Source of the DNA: CAYUAG01 sp964554015
Lineage (GTDB): Bacteria; Zhuqueibacterota; QNDG01; CAYUAG01
NCBI GenBank assembly: GCA_964554015.1
Contig: CAZKMO010000012.1
Coordinates: 1 to 37,030, forward strand
DNA length: 37,030 bases
Direction of reading: 5' to 3'
Shown here: positions 25,884 through 33,172 of the stretch, piece after piece
Layout of the letters: each line of letters begins with the position of its first letter
Numbering within the stretch: position 1 is the stretch's first letter
Notes under the pieces: generated by a model
The model's input: the letters and a program-made list of their open reading frames with translations, nothing else
The model's database searches: none
Told to the model about the DNA's origin: nothing
Translations under genes and position numbers: made by a program

Positions 25884-27422
25884 ATGAAATATGATTTTCT
25901 GGATACCCTGAATATCCAAAAGGTTAATTATGGTGCTTCTGTGGGGGGCAAGCAAGGATGGATTAAAACCAAGGGGGAGGAAATCATATCCTACTCCCCT
26001 ATAGATGGTAATCCTATAGCAAAAGTTATTCAGGCCGACAAAGAAGATTATAAACAGGTGATTAAAAAAGCAGAAGAGGCGTTTAAGCAATGGCGTCTGA
26101 AACCCGCTCCCCAAAGAGGCGAAATTGTCAGATTGATCGGCAATAGACTGCGTGAGTTCAAAGAACCCCTGGGGAAGCTGGTTACCCTGGAAATGGGAAA
26201 GATTAAAATTGAAGGGCAGGGGGAAGTACAGGAAATGATTGATATGGCGGATTTTGCCGTAGGACAGAGTAGAATGTTATACGGTTTTACCATGCACAGT
26301 GAACGACCTTTTCATAGAATGTTTGATCAGTATCATCCCTATGGTATTGTTGGTATTATAACCGCCTTTAATTTTCCGGTAGCAGTCTGGGCCTGGAATG
26401 CCATGCTGGCCGCTGTTTGCGGTGATGTTAATCTCTGGAAGCCCAGTTCCAAGACTCCTCTCTGCGGAATAGCTGTGCAAAATATTCTGGAACCGCTTAT
26501 CGATGAATTTCATCTTCAGGGCATTTTCAATCTGATTGTGGGCCGGGGATCAACAGTGGGAGAAGAGTTAATAAATGATGGGAAAGTCCCGCTTATCAGT
26601 GCTACCGGCAGCACGGCTATGGGAAGACATATTGGAGGAATCGTGGGTAAACGGCTGGGTCGTACTATTCTGGAATTAGGAGGAAATAATGCTGTTATTG
26701 TAACCGAAGATGCGGATATGGATATGGCGGTGCGAACTGTGCTTTTTGGTGCCGTAGGGACTGCTGGTCAACGATGTACTACTACCCGACGAGTTATTAT
26801 TCAGAAAGGGATTAAAGAACAGTTTATACATAGATTAATAAAAACCTATAAACAGGTCACAATTGGAAACCCCCTTGAGAATGGTATATTAATGGGACCG
26901 GTTGTTGATTCCTTTGCAGTTGATACCATGATGGAGGCCATAGAAAAAGTGAAAAAGGCGGGTGGAAAATTACTGTATGGAGGAAAACAATTAACTGTGA
27001 AAGGATTGGAAAACGGATTTTATGTAGAACCTGCTATTATGGAAGCTGAAAATAATTATTCTATAGTACAGGAGGAAACCTTTGCCCCCATTTTATATAT
27101 TATTACCTATGATGAATTTGAAGAAGCTATTGAAATTCATAATAATGTGCCTCAGGGATTGAGTAGTTCCATTTTTACCACTAATCTGCGTAAAGAACAG
27201 TATTTTCTCTCTCATATCGGATCGGATTGCGGTATAGCCAATGTCAATATAGGTACATCCGGAGCTGAAATAGGAGGAGCCTTTGGTGGTGAAAAGGAGA
27301 CCGGAGGAGGAAGGGAATCGGGATCAGATGCCTGGAAAGCCTATATGAGACGCCAGACCAATACTATTAATTGGGGGAAAGAGTTACCCCTGGCCCAGGG
27401 CATAGCGTTTGATGTGGAGTGA
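25884..27422 (+). CDS. Aldehyde dehydrogenase, ALDH7 type (alpha-aminoadipic semialdehyde / piperideine-6-carboxylate dehydrogenase-like)
   Basis: NAD-dependent oxidation of an aldehyde to an acid, probably alpha-aminoadipic semialdehyde in lysine catabolism. The 512-aa protein has catalytic C298 in GTAGQRCTTTRR, general base E264 in LELGGNNA and N163 in AFNFP. The stretches SERPFHRMFDQYHP and NIGTSGAEIGGAFGGEKETG are characteristic of the antiquitin (ALDH7A1) group rather than of generic ALDHs. AAAGGGAG precedes the ATG. No lysine aminotransferase or saccharopine gene is adjacent, so the physiological substrate is inferred from the family only. Confidence 0.92.
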   Translation: MKYDFLDTLNIQKVNYGASVGGKQGWIKTKGEEIISYSPIDGNPIAKVIQADKEDYKQVIKKAEEAFKQWRLKPAPQRGEIVRLIGNRLREFKEPLGKLVTLEMGKIKIEGQGEVQEMIDMADFAVGQSRMLYGFTMHSERPFHRMFDQYHPYGIVGIITAFNFPVAVWAWNAMLAAVCGDVNLWKPSSKTPLCGIAVQNILEPLIDEFHLQGIFNLIVGRGSTVGEELINDGKVPLISATGSTAMGRHIGGIVGKRLGRTILELGGNNAVIVTEDADMDMAVRTVLFGAVGTAGQRCTTTRRVIIQKGIKEQFIHRLIKTYKQVTIGNPLENGILMGPVVDSFAVDTMMEAIEKVKKAGGKLLYGGKQLTVKGLENGFYVEPAIMEAENNYSIVQEETFAPILYIITYDEFEEAIEIHNNVPQGLSSSIFTTNLRKEQYFLSHIGSDCGIANVNIGTSGAEIGGAFGGEKETGGGRESGSDAWKAYMRRQTNTINWGKELPLAQGIAFDVE

Positions 27423-27557
27423 GGTTGCGACATAAAGGCGTTTGAGGATTGTGTATCGTCAATCTTTATATAGAAGTCGTTGAGGATAGAAATAAAACAA
27501 AAGAAAAAAGACAAAAGATAAAACAGGTTAAGGTTGAGGAATGAATGTATAAAAGTT

Positions 27558-27581
27558 TGGAATAGTGGAGAGTTGGAATAG
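27558..27581 (+). repeat. Octamer repeat TGGAATAG (3 units)
   Basis: TGGAATAG, TGGAGAGT and TGGAATAG follow each other without a gap. They are roughly the reverse complement of the ATTCCATT-type octamers 12 bp downstream, so the two sets could form a long imperfect hairpin. Confidence 0.6.
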
Positions 27582-27592
27582 TATAAGATTTC

Positions 27593-27620
27593 TAGCCCAT
27601 TATTCCATTATTTCATCATG
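27593..27620 (+). repeat. Octamer repeat ATTCCATT-like
   Basis: Degenerate 8-nt units AGCCCATT, ATTCCATT and ATTTCATC, complementary to the TGGAATAG units just upstream. A matching block lies at 30050-30088. Confidence 0.55.
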
Positions 27621-27644
27621 ACAACCTTCCATTCACCTTTTCTT

Positions 27645-27683
27645 TCTCTCCCTGGAGGGAGAGATAAAAGAGAGGGTGTATTA
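27645..27683. repeat. Palindromic intergenic element, copy 1
   Basis: TCTCTCCCT (27645-27653) and AGGGAGAGA (27656-27664) form a 9-bp inverted repeat around GG. The tail GAGATAAAAGAGAGGGTGTA follows. The tail, with few changes, recurs after another hairpin at about 30.02 kb, which marks this as a dispersed element rather than a simple terminator. Confidence 0.6.
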
Positions 27684-27783
27684 AAATATCAAATAATTTT
27701 GTTATTAGATAACCTCGATTTGGGTAAAAGAAAATGGTAATTACAGAAAACAGTGATCATATAAGGAGAAATATAAAAACACT

Positions 27784-28659
27784 ATGAAAAAAAAGATTCA
27801 ACAGTGGACCTGTGTGATCACTGGCAGCACCTCTGGGGTAGGATTGGGAATTGCTCGAAGCATGGCCCAATCCGGTGCCACGGTTGTGATCTGTGGACGA
27901 AATAAAAATACAGGGAATAAGACAGCTGAGAGGTTAATCCGAGAAACCGGAAATGATAACATTGCATTTCGGACCTTGGATTTAGCCTCCTTCAGCAGTA
28001 TCCATGATTTTGTGCATGGTCTCAAAGAGCATTATTCCTCTATTGAGCTTCTATCCAATAATGCTGCTGTTTTACAGAGACAGGCTGAAATTACTGCAGA
28101 TGGAGTGGAAAAAACTTTTCAGGTAAATTATCTGGGGCATTTTCTGCTTACAATGTTACTCCTTGATCTATTAAAAAAAGATGAGGGCGGTAGAATCATC
28201 ACCGTTTCCGGAAGCCCTTCCATATTGAAATTCGGAAAGCTTGACATTCAGGACCTGGATTCCAGAAACAACTATAATTTATTAAAAGCCACTTTGAGAG
28301 CTGCCTATGCCAAGGTTGCTTTTTCCTATAAATTATCCTGTTTATTGGATCCTCAGCAGGTTACCAGTAATACTTTTCATCCCGGAGTAGTTAAATCAAA
28401 CCTGGGAAGGAATTTACCTGTGATCATAAAATTATTTTTTAATCTGGTAGAATTTTTTCTACCCGCTATTAGTAAGACTGCTCTGTATGCGGCTGTCTCT
28501 GATGATTTGGATGGCATATCCGGAGCATTTATTTCACACCGTAGAATCATTGATTTTAGTCCCAAACATGATCTTGATTTTTACGCTGAATTTCTTTGGA
28601 AGAAGAGTCTTGCTTTAACCGGAATAGAAGCCATCGGAGAGAAGGATGGTGTATGGTAA
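27784..28659 (+). CDS. Short-chain dehydrogenase/reductase-like protein lacking the catalytic Tyr
   Basis: A 291-aa Rossmann-fold protein of the retinol-dehydrogenase-like SDR type. It has the cofactor motif TGSTSGVG (residues 13-20), the basic R39 expected for NADP, and NNAA (92-95) in place of NNAG. The strand with the catalytic Ser reads ITVSGSPS (139-146). The YxxxK motif is altered: K177 is present, but the residue four before it is A173, with Y175 out of register. It may be inactive or use another residue. The Shine-Dalgarno AAGGAG is 15 nt from the ATG, an unusually long spacing. It is followed by the RudS-type gene after a repeat-containing spacer. Confidence 0.85.
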   Translation: MKKKIQQWTCVITGSTSGVGLGIARSMAQSGATVVICGRNKNTGNKTAERLIRETGNDNIAFRTLDLASFSSIHDFVHGLKEHYSSIELLSNNAAVLQRQAEITADGVEKTFQVNYLGHFLLTMLLLDLLKKDEGGRIITVSGSPSILKFGKLDIQDLDSRNNYNLLKATLRAAYAKVAFSYKLSCLLDPQQVTSNTFHPGVVKSNLGRNLPVIIKLFFNLVEFFLPAISKTALYAAVSDDLDGISGAFISHRRIIDFSPKHDLDFYAEFLWKKSLALTGIEAIGEKDGVW

Positions 28660-28668
28660 TTTTCACTA

Positions 28669-28696
28669 GTTAGAGGTCAGTAGTCAGAGGTCATTA
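28669..28696 (+). repeat. Heptamer repeat GTCAGAG-like, 4 units
   Basis: Consecutive units GTTAGAG, GTCAGTA, GTCAGAG and GTCATTA start 9 nt after the SDR stop codon. Confidence 0.7.
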
Positions 28697-28754
28697 CAGT
28701 AGGATAAACGAAGTGTCGGGGAACCGGGGTAACGGAGATGGAGTAGGTTTAGAG

Positions 28755-28775
28755 ATCAGTGGTCAGAAGTCAGAG
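28755..28775 (+). repeat. Heptamer repeat, 3 units, abutting a ribosome binding site
   Basis: Units ATCAGTG, GTCAGAA and GTCAGAG run directly into AAGGA (28776-28780), the Shine-Dalgarno of the gene at 28788. The repeat therefore forms its immediate 5' leader. Confidence 0.7.
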
Positions 28776-28787
28776 AAGGAATGTAGT

Positions 28788-29759
28788 ATGGAAGTTTTTC
28801 CTAAACCGGTAATAGTAGTTAGCAAGTGTCTTGGTTTTGAAGCCTGCCGGTATAACAAACAGATATTATCAGATTATTTTGTCAATAAACTGACTGAGTT
28901 GGTTATTTTTATTCCTATTTGTCCGGAAATGGAAATCGGATTGGGTGTACCTCGTAATCCCATTCGTTTGGTAAAGAATAAGGAAAAACTTTCTCTTTAC
29001 CAGCCAGCTACCGGAAAAGAATTTACAGAAGAAATGAATACTTTTCTGGATGATTTTTTTGCTAAGCTGGATGTTGTAGATGGATTTATCCTGAAAAATC
29101 GTTCACCTTCCTGCGGTAAAGGAGATGTAAAGATTTATCAGAGTTTCAAGCAGCCGTCGCCTTCCACCAGAGGAAACGGATTTTTTGGGCAGCGGATTGC
29201 AGATACATTACCGGATGCAGCTGTGGATGATGAAGGGCGTTTGAGAAATTATCAGATCAGAGATCATTTTCTTACCAAACTTTACACCAGAGCTCGTTTC
29301 CGCACCATAAAAGAGCAAATGAAAATGGGTGCACTGGTGGATTTTCACAGCCGACATAAACTGCTTTTATTAGCATATAATCAGGAACTGTATCGTCAAT
29401 GCGGACGTATAGTGGCAAACCATGAAAATTTGAATATAAGAGAAGTTATTAGTCGATATGAAGAAAAAATGAACTTCATATTCCAAACTATTTTTACATA
29501 TACCGCTATGATCAATACCCTGCACCATGCTTTTGGCTGGATATCAGATGGTCTTTCCCAGGAGGAGAAACAGTTTTTTTTAAATACAGTTGAGGAATAT
29601 AGAGATGAGAGAATACCATTGAGTACAGTGATTCATCTGTTGAACGCTTATGCCATACGTTTTAATAATGAGTATCTTCGTAACCAGGTACTTTTACAGG
29701 TATATCCTGAAACTCTGAACGAAATAACTGATTCCGGTAAAGGACGGAAGCTGGGGTGA
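28788..29759 (+). CDS. TudS (DUF523) - DUF1722 fusion, RudS-type tRNA 4-thiouridine desulfidase candidate
   Basis: A 323-aa protein. The N-terminal DUF523/TudS domain (about 1-145) has three cysteines expected to hold a [4Fe-4S] cluster: C14 (VSKCLG), C45 (PICPEME) and C109 (SPSCGKG). The C-terminal half (about 185-310) is DUF1722 (YbgA-like) with the FHSRHKLLLLAY signature. TudS enzymes remove sulfur from thiouracil, and TudS-DUF1722 fusions (RudS) act on 4-thiouridine in tRNA. I start at the ATG at 28788, preceded by AAGGA at 28776-28780. An upstream in-frame start at 28713 would translate the repeat. DUF1722 genes often neighbour photolyase; here a DNA glycosylase follows. Confidence 0.88.
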   Translation: MEVFPKPVIVVSKCLGFEACRYNKQILSDYFVNKLTELVIFIPICPEMEIGLGVPRNPIRLVKNKEKLSLYQPATGKEFTEEMNTFLDDFFAKLDVVDGFILKNRSPSCGKGDVKIYQSFKQPSPSTRGNGFFGQRIADTLPDAAVDDEGRLRNYQIRDHFLTKLYTRARFRTIKEQMKMGALVDFHSRHKLLLLAYNQELYRQCGRIVANHENLNIREVISRYEEKMNFIFQTIFTYTAMINTLHHAFGWISDGLSQEEKQFFLNTVEEYRDERIPLSTVIHLLNAYAIRFNNEYLRNQVLLQVYPETLNEITDSGKGRKLG

Positions 29760-29871
29760 AATAGCGGATTTTTGAGCGTTCTAGAAGGTTGTTCTGATGT
29801 CTGTAAGTTATTTTCATTGCATATAGAGTAATGGAGAATCGTGGTAACTGGGTTTTTGAAAAAGTATAGCT

Positions 29872-29906
29872 TTCAGAAGTCAGAAATCAGTGGTCAGAAG
29901 CCAGCA
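29872..29906 (+). repeat. Heptamer repeat, 5 units
   Basis: Units TTCAGAA, GTCAGAA, ATCAGTG, GTCAGAA and GCCAGCA follow in tandem. The order ATCAGTG then GTCAGAA also occurs at 28755, so the copies share more than the unit. Confidence 0.75.
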
Positions 29907-29977
29907 TTGACCTCGGACGGCGGAACTAGATTTGATCTGCGGTCAACAACCATTGTTCACAGGCATCAGCAAAAAAT

Positions 29978-30042
29978 TTTTTCCCCTCGAGGGTTAATCC
30001 TGAGCTGGTCGAAGGGGAGAAATACAAGAGAGGGTGTTTATT
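29978..30042. repeat. Palindromic intergenic element, copy 2
   Basis: CCCCTCGA (29983-29990) pairs with TCGAAGGGG (30009-30017) with one bulged base. The right half contains CCTGAGCTGGTCGAAGG, close to a palindromic word I recall as recurrent in intergenic DNA of many phyla. It is followed by GGGGAGAAATACAAGAGAGG, matching the tail of copy 1 at 27658. Confidence 0.6.
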
Positions 30043-30049
30043 AGCCGAA

Positions 30050-30088
30050 ATAGTTTTTCCAATTATACCAGTATTCCACTATTTCATG
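30050..30088 (+). repeat. Octamer repeat ATTCCACT-like
   Basis: Units TTCCAATT, ATACCAGT, ATTCCACT and ATTTCATG follow with 8-nt period. The last two closely match the block at 27601-27617. Confidence 0.6.
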
Positions 30089-30156
30089 TATTCTTTGGGT
30101 GATAAAAATATGCAAAGGAGTTTGATATCGGTAAGCAGCTCCCGGAAAAATTTTAT

Positions 30157-30729
30157 TTGCAGGACACCATAACCGTTGCCAAACAGCTTTTAGGAAAACT
30201 GCTTGTTAACACCGGCAATGGAACTTCGGGTATGATTGTGGAAACCGAGGCCTACTGCGGTGAGAGGGATAAAGCCTGTCATACCTATGGAGGATGCCTT
30301 ACCGACCGGACCTCTGTATTGTATTATCCGGCTGGTACAGCCTATATTTATCAGATCTATGGATTATACTTCTGTTTAAATGCCGTGACTCAGGAAAGAG
30401 GTGTAGGGGAAGCGGTTTTGATTCGAGCCTGCGAACCAGTGAAAGGTCTGGAAAAAATGCAGCATAATAGAACCAATAAAAAAACCAGGAAAACACCTGA
30501 ATTACACAATCTCACTTCAGGACCGGGAAAGCTATGTCAGGCCATGGGTATTACAACCGTCTATAATAAATCATCACTTACAACCGGGATTTTAGGGATA
30601 TATGCTTATACCACCATTGCAGAGCACAGTATTGTATCAGCCCCAAGGATAGGGATTGATTATGCTGCTGAAGCAAAAGAATATTTATACAGGTTTTATA
30701 TAAAAGATAATATATTTGTTTCCCATTGA
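30157..30729 (+). CDS. mpg: DNA-3-methyladenine glycosylase (AAG/MPG family), start uncertain
   Basis: Base-excision repair enzyme removing alkylated purines. Family motifs are VETEAYCGERDKACH with the catalytic Glu, YIYQIYGLYFCLN, VLIRACEP, SGPGKLCQAMGI and the C-terminal PRIGIDY and RFYIKDN stretches. Coordinates use the TTG at 30157, but the frame remains open upstream and reads IGKQLPEKFY from 30127, exactly the usual MPG N-terminus. AAGGAG at 30115-30120 sits six bases before the codon ATC at 30127, and no in-frame ATG, GTG or TTG exists between the stop at 30103 and 30157. The true start may thus be ATC, or a base has changed. Otherwise it is complete. Confidence 0.9.
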   Translation: MQDTITVAKQLLGKLLVNTGNGTSGMIVETEAYCGERDKACHTYGGCLTDRTSVLYYPAGTAYIYQIYGLYFCLNAVTQERGVGEAVLIRACEPVKGLEKMQHNRTNKKTRKTPELHNLTSGPGKLCQAMGITTVYNKSSLTTGILGIYAYTTIAEHSIVSAPRIGIDYAAEAKEYLYRFYIKDNIFVSH

Positions 30730-30902
30730 CCGGGATAGGATCTTAGGATTTTTTTAAGTTTTTGAGGGGCATGCTTTATGTATGTATTGAGTTCACAACT
30801 TAAGTAATCCAGTAATCATAAAAAAAAATAAAATTTTATGCAACCTTTTTGTCCTATTAAGTGTCATATATATTGAACCAAGAATTGTAAATTTGGAATA
30901 GG

Positions 30903-31091
30903 ATGAAGAAAATGAAGCAAATTACCCGAATCGAAGCAGAAGATTTAGTAAAGAAAATCGGGGTACTTTATTCTGAGATACAGCATAAGCCCAAAGAAAT
31001 GCAAATTTTATTTCGACTGTCAAATAAAAAGAATATCTTTATGACCTATAATGTAAACGATCACATTAAGAATTACTTTATTGTTGAATAA
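30903..31091 (+). CDS. Small hypothetical protein, 62 aa
   Basis: Not recognised. Two in-frame ATGs (30903 and 30912) are possible; GGAATAGG and GAAGAAA are the purine stretches ahead of them. The protein is basic and probably helical at the N-terminus (RIEAEDLVKKIGVLYSEI), followed by a strand-like half (KNIFMTYNVNDHIKNYF). Its amino-acid composition is protein-like and the frame ends cleanly, so I regard it as a real small gene. It lies 60 nt before another small gene in the same direction. Confidence 0.6.
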   Translation: MKKMKQITRIEAEDLVKKIGVLYSEIQHKPKEMQILFRLSNKKNIFMTYNVNDHIKNYFIVE

Positions 31092-31151
31092 GATTGCATA
31101 TCAAATAAATTTTCCTTATATTATTAATCATAGAAATAGAGGAGGAATTTA

Positions 31152-31475
31152 ATGGCTTATACGTATAAGGAATTGAAAGATAAAACGCTTGCTGATTTGA
31201 AAAGCATTGCCAAAGAAATAGATCATGAAGCGGTTAAGGGTTATACCCAGATGAATAAGGATCATTTATTGGGGGCAATTTGTCAAGCTTTAAATATTGT
31301 CACACATGAGCACCACGAAGTAAAAGGGATTGATAAAAAGGAAATAAAAAAACAGATCAAGGAATTAAAGAAGAAACGAGATAAATTAATTGAAAAACAT
31401 GATCATAAAAAGTTAAAGCAAGTACGCCAGCAAATCAAAAAGATGAAAAAAACCTTACGTAAAGCAACAGTATAA
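31152..31475 (+). CDS. Small basic protein with SAP/Rho-N-like helices and coiled coil, 107 aa
   Basis: GGAGGA (31141-31146) precedes the ATG. Residues 5-48 (ELKDKTLADLKSIAKEI, then MNKDHLLGAICQAL) resemble the helix-extended-helix of SAP or Rho N-terminal domains, which bind nucleic acid. Residues 57-107 are a very Lys-rich coiled coil, with His residues at 52, 54 and 55. A nucleic-acid-associated role is inferred from this only. It ends 8 nt from the convergent amidohydrolase-like gene. Confidence 0.72.
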   Translation: MAYTYKELKDKTLADLKSIAKEIDHEAVKGYTQMNKDHLLGAICQALNIVTHEHHEVKGIDKKEIKKQIKELKKKRDKLIEKHDHKKLKQVRQQIKKMKKTLRKATV

Positions 31476-31483
31476 TTTTTTAA

Positions 31484-33172
31484 TTATTTTTTTATATCTT
31501 TATAAACAATTTTTCCTCTCACCAGAGTATAGACAACTTTAGTATTTAAAATTTCTGGATAAGGAATTTGTAAAATATTTTTATCAAGGATTACCATATC
31601 TGCTAATTTTCCTGCTTCCAGTGATCCCTTAATATTTTCTTTAAACTCAGCTTTAGCGGAACCCAGGGTATAGGCTTCTATTGCTTGTTGTATGGTTAAT
31701 CGTTCCTGGGGATACCATCCCTGGGCAGGTTGGCCAGTACTATCTTTTCGGGTAACAGCTGTATAAATACCATAGAGAGGATTTAAGATCCCATAAGGAT
31801 AGTCGGAACCAAAGGCAAGGGTAGAACCACTTTTATATACAGAGGAAAAGGGATAGGCAAACCGGGTCCGCTTCAATCCAAGTTTTTTATCCATCCATTC
31901 TATAGCATCCAGGCAGTGATTGGGGTTCATCACAAACACAATATTCAAATCCTTTAATCTATCGATTATCTCAGGATGTATTATTTCAACTCCTTCCAGA
32001 CGGAAGCGGCGGTTTTTTATTTCGTTAACTGCATAGATAAATTCAAATGCTTCAATGGTTTTTTGCACGGCTGCATCACCGGCAGCATGTATTTCCATTA
32101 ATAAATTATTTTGATCAGCCTGTATGATTAATTCGTTGAGTTTATCGAAGGAAATTTTTGATATACCTTTGGTTGAGGATTTATCAGAATAGGGTGCGGA
32201 TAAAAGGGCAGTACGGGATTTAATGCTGCCATCAATATCAATTCTTAGAGGAGTAATGGTAACGTTACTGTTGGCGTAGTTATTACATAATTCAAAATAT
32301 TCGTTTAGATTATTATTTAAAGGATAGGCATGGCAAAGGTTACAGGTAATTTTCTTTTGTTTCTGTAAATCTTTTATAAAAGGCATAATGTCTGGAGATG
32401 ATTTATCCTGTAAAGTAGTAATTCCCAAGGCAATTGCCTTTTGAAATTGTTCCTGCAGTGTTTGACTTATTTGTTCGGGTGGCATTTCCGGTAAGAATTG
32501 ATTCACCAGGTCAAGGGCTTTTTCCTTTAATATGCCAGTTGTATTTCCGGTTTTGGGATTTTTTAAAATGGCTCCCCCTTGGGGATCAGTTGTACTGGCC
32601 CAGATTCGGGCTATTTGAAGGGTTTTGGCATTAGCCAGGGCTGCATGACCGTCATCAGTAAAAAGAATTATAGGGACATAGGGAGCTATTCGATCCAATA
32701 TTCTTCTATTCGGCCAGTCATCAAGGTTTAGTTGAGTTGGATCCCATTTTATGGCAATGACCCAGTCATCAAAGTTTTGATTTTCTCTTATTTTATGTAA
32801 CACTTTTCGCTGTATTTGAAGAATGGTGTTTACTTTGCTAAAGTTTAAGGCATTATTGAATCTGGTGCAGGTAAGAAGATTTACATTGGCATCATTGAAT
32901 CCGGGGCAGCCAAATTTACCTTGAAGATCGATAAGGTCAGTATTATTATCAGCATATTTCAAGGCTTCTTTATCTTCTCCTACATAGAGAATGTGTTCAT
33001 TTTTGATTACCACAGCCTGGGCCCAGGGATTTTTTTTATTCACTGTGAAAAATGTACCGTTTTTTAAAATAAGATCAGCGGAAGGCCGGGGAGGAGAACA
33101 AACCAGCATATAGGTGATTACGATTAGGGTTAATAAAGATAACAAAAATATAGAATATTGTATTTTTTTCAT
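31484..33172 (-). CDS. Amidohydrolase-3 (YtcJ-like) family protein with lost metal ligands
   Basis: A 562-aa protein with an N-terminal hydrophobic anchor (about 7-25), so it is exported or membrane-bound. The YtcJ-type amidohydrolase fold is clear: DLILKNGTFFTV, SIKSRTALLSAPY, H362 in IHAAGDAAV, FGSDYP with D457, and the C-terminal GSLEAGKLADMVILD. The HxH at the start of the barrel, normally GF-x-D-[AS]-H-x-H, reads GFNDANVN, so both His are Asn (N96, N98). The usual RxEH reads RLEG (G394). It may be a pseudoenzyme or bind metal differently. Its ATG overlaps the permease stop by 4 nt (ATGA). Confidence 0.88.
   Translation of the reverse strand: MKKIQYSIFLLSLLTLIVITYMLVCSPPRPSADLILKNGTFFTVNKKNPWAQAVVIKNEHILYVGEDKEALKYADNNTDLIDLQGKFGCPGFNDANVNLLTCTRFNNALNFSKVNTILQIQRKVLHKIRENQNFDDWVIAIKWDPTQLNLDDWPNRRILDRIAPYVPIILFTDDGHAALANAKTLQIARIWASTTDPQGGAILKNPKTGNTTGILKEKALDLVNQFLPEMPPEQISQTLQEQFQKAIALGITTLQDKSSPDIMPFIKDLQKQKKITCNLCHAYPLNNNLNEYFELCNNYANSNVTITPLRIDIDGSIKSRTALLSAPYSDKSSTKGISKISFDKLNELIIQADQNNLLMEIHAAGDAAVQKTIEAFEFIYAVNEIKNRRFRLEGVEIIHPEIIDRLKDLNIVFVMNPNHCLDAIEWMDKKLGLKRTRFAYPFSSVYKSGSTLAFGSDYPYGILNPLYGIYTAVTRKDSTGQPAQGWYPQERLTIQQAIEAYTLGSAKAEFKENIKGSLEAGKLADMVILDKNILQIPYPEILNTKVVYTLVRGKIVYKDIKK

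Larger units (their letters stand above)
27423..27783. other. Intergenic region with octamer repeats and palindromic element
   Basis: A 361-bp spacer without a gene. It carries inverted sets of degenerate octamers (27558-27581 and 27593-27620) and a palindromic element (27645-27683) that recurs at about 29.98 kb. The Shine-Dalgarno AAGGAG (27763-27768) for the SDR gene lies at its end. Confidence 0.6.
29760..30126. other. Intergenic region with heptamers, palindromic element and octamers
   Basis: About 370 bp without a credible gene. In order it holds five heptamers (29872-29906), a hairpin element with the dispersed tail (29978-30042) and octamers (30050-30088). The Shine-Dalgarno AAGGAG (30115-30120) of the glycosylase gene is at its end. 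A 67-codon frame across it is mostly repeat translation. Confidence 0.6.

Noticed and set aside
28713..28787. N-terminal extension of the TudS-DUF1722 protein
   Set aside because: It encodes repeat sequence; the Shine-Dalgarno precedes 28788 and the family begins there.
28669..29906. CRISPR array
   Set aside because: Units are 7 nt and contiguous, with no spacers.
29841..30044. 67-codon frame in the spacer before the glycosylase
   Set aside because: It mostly translates the heptamer and palindromic repeats.
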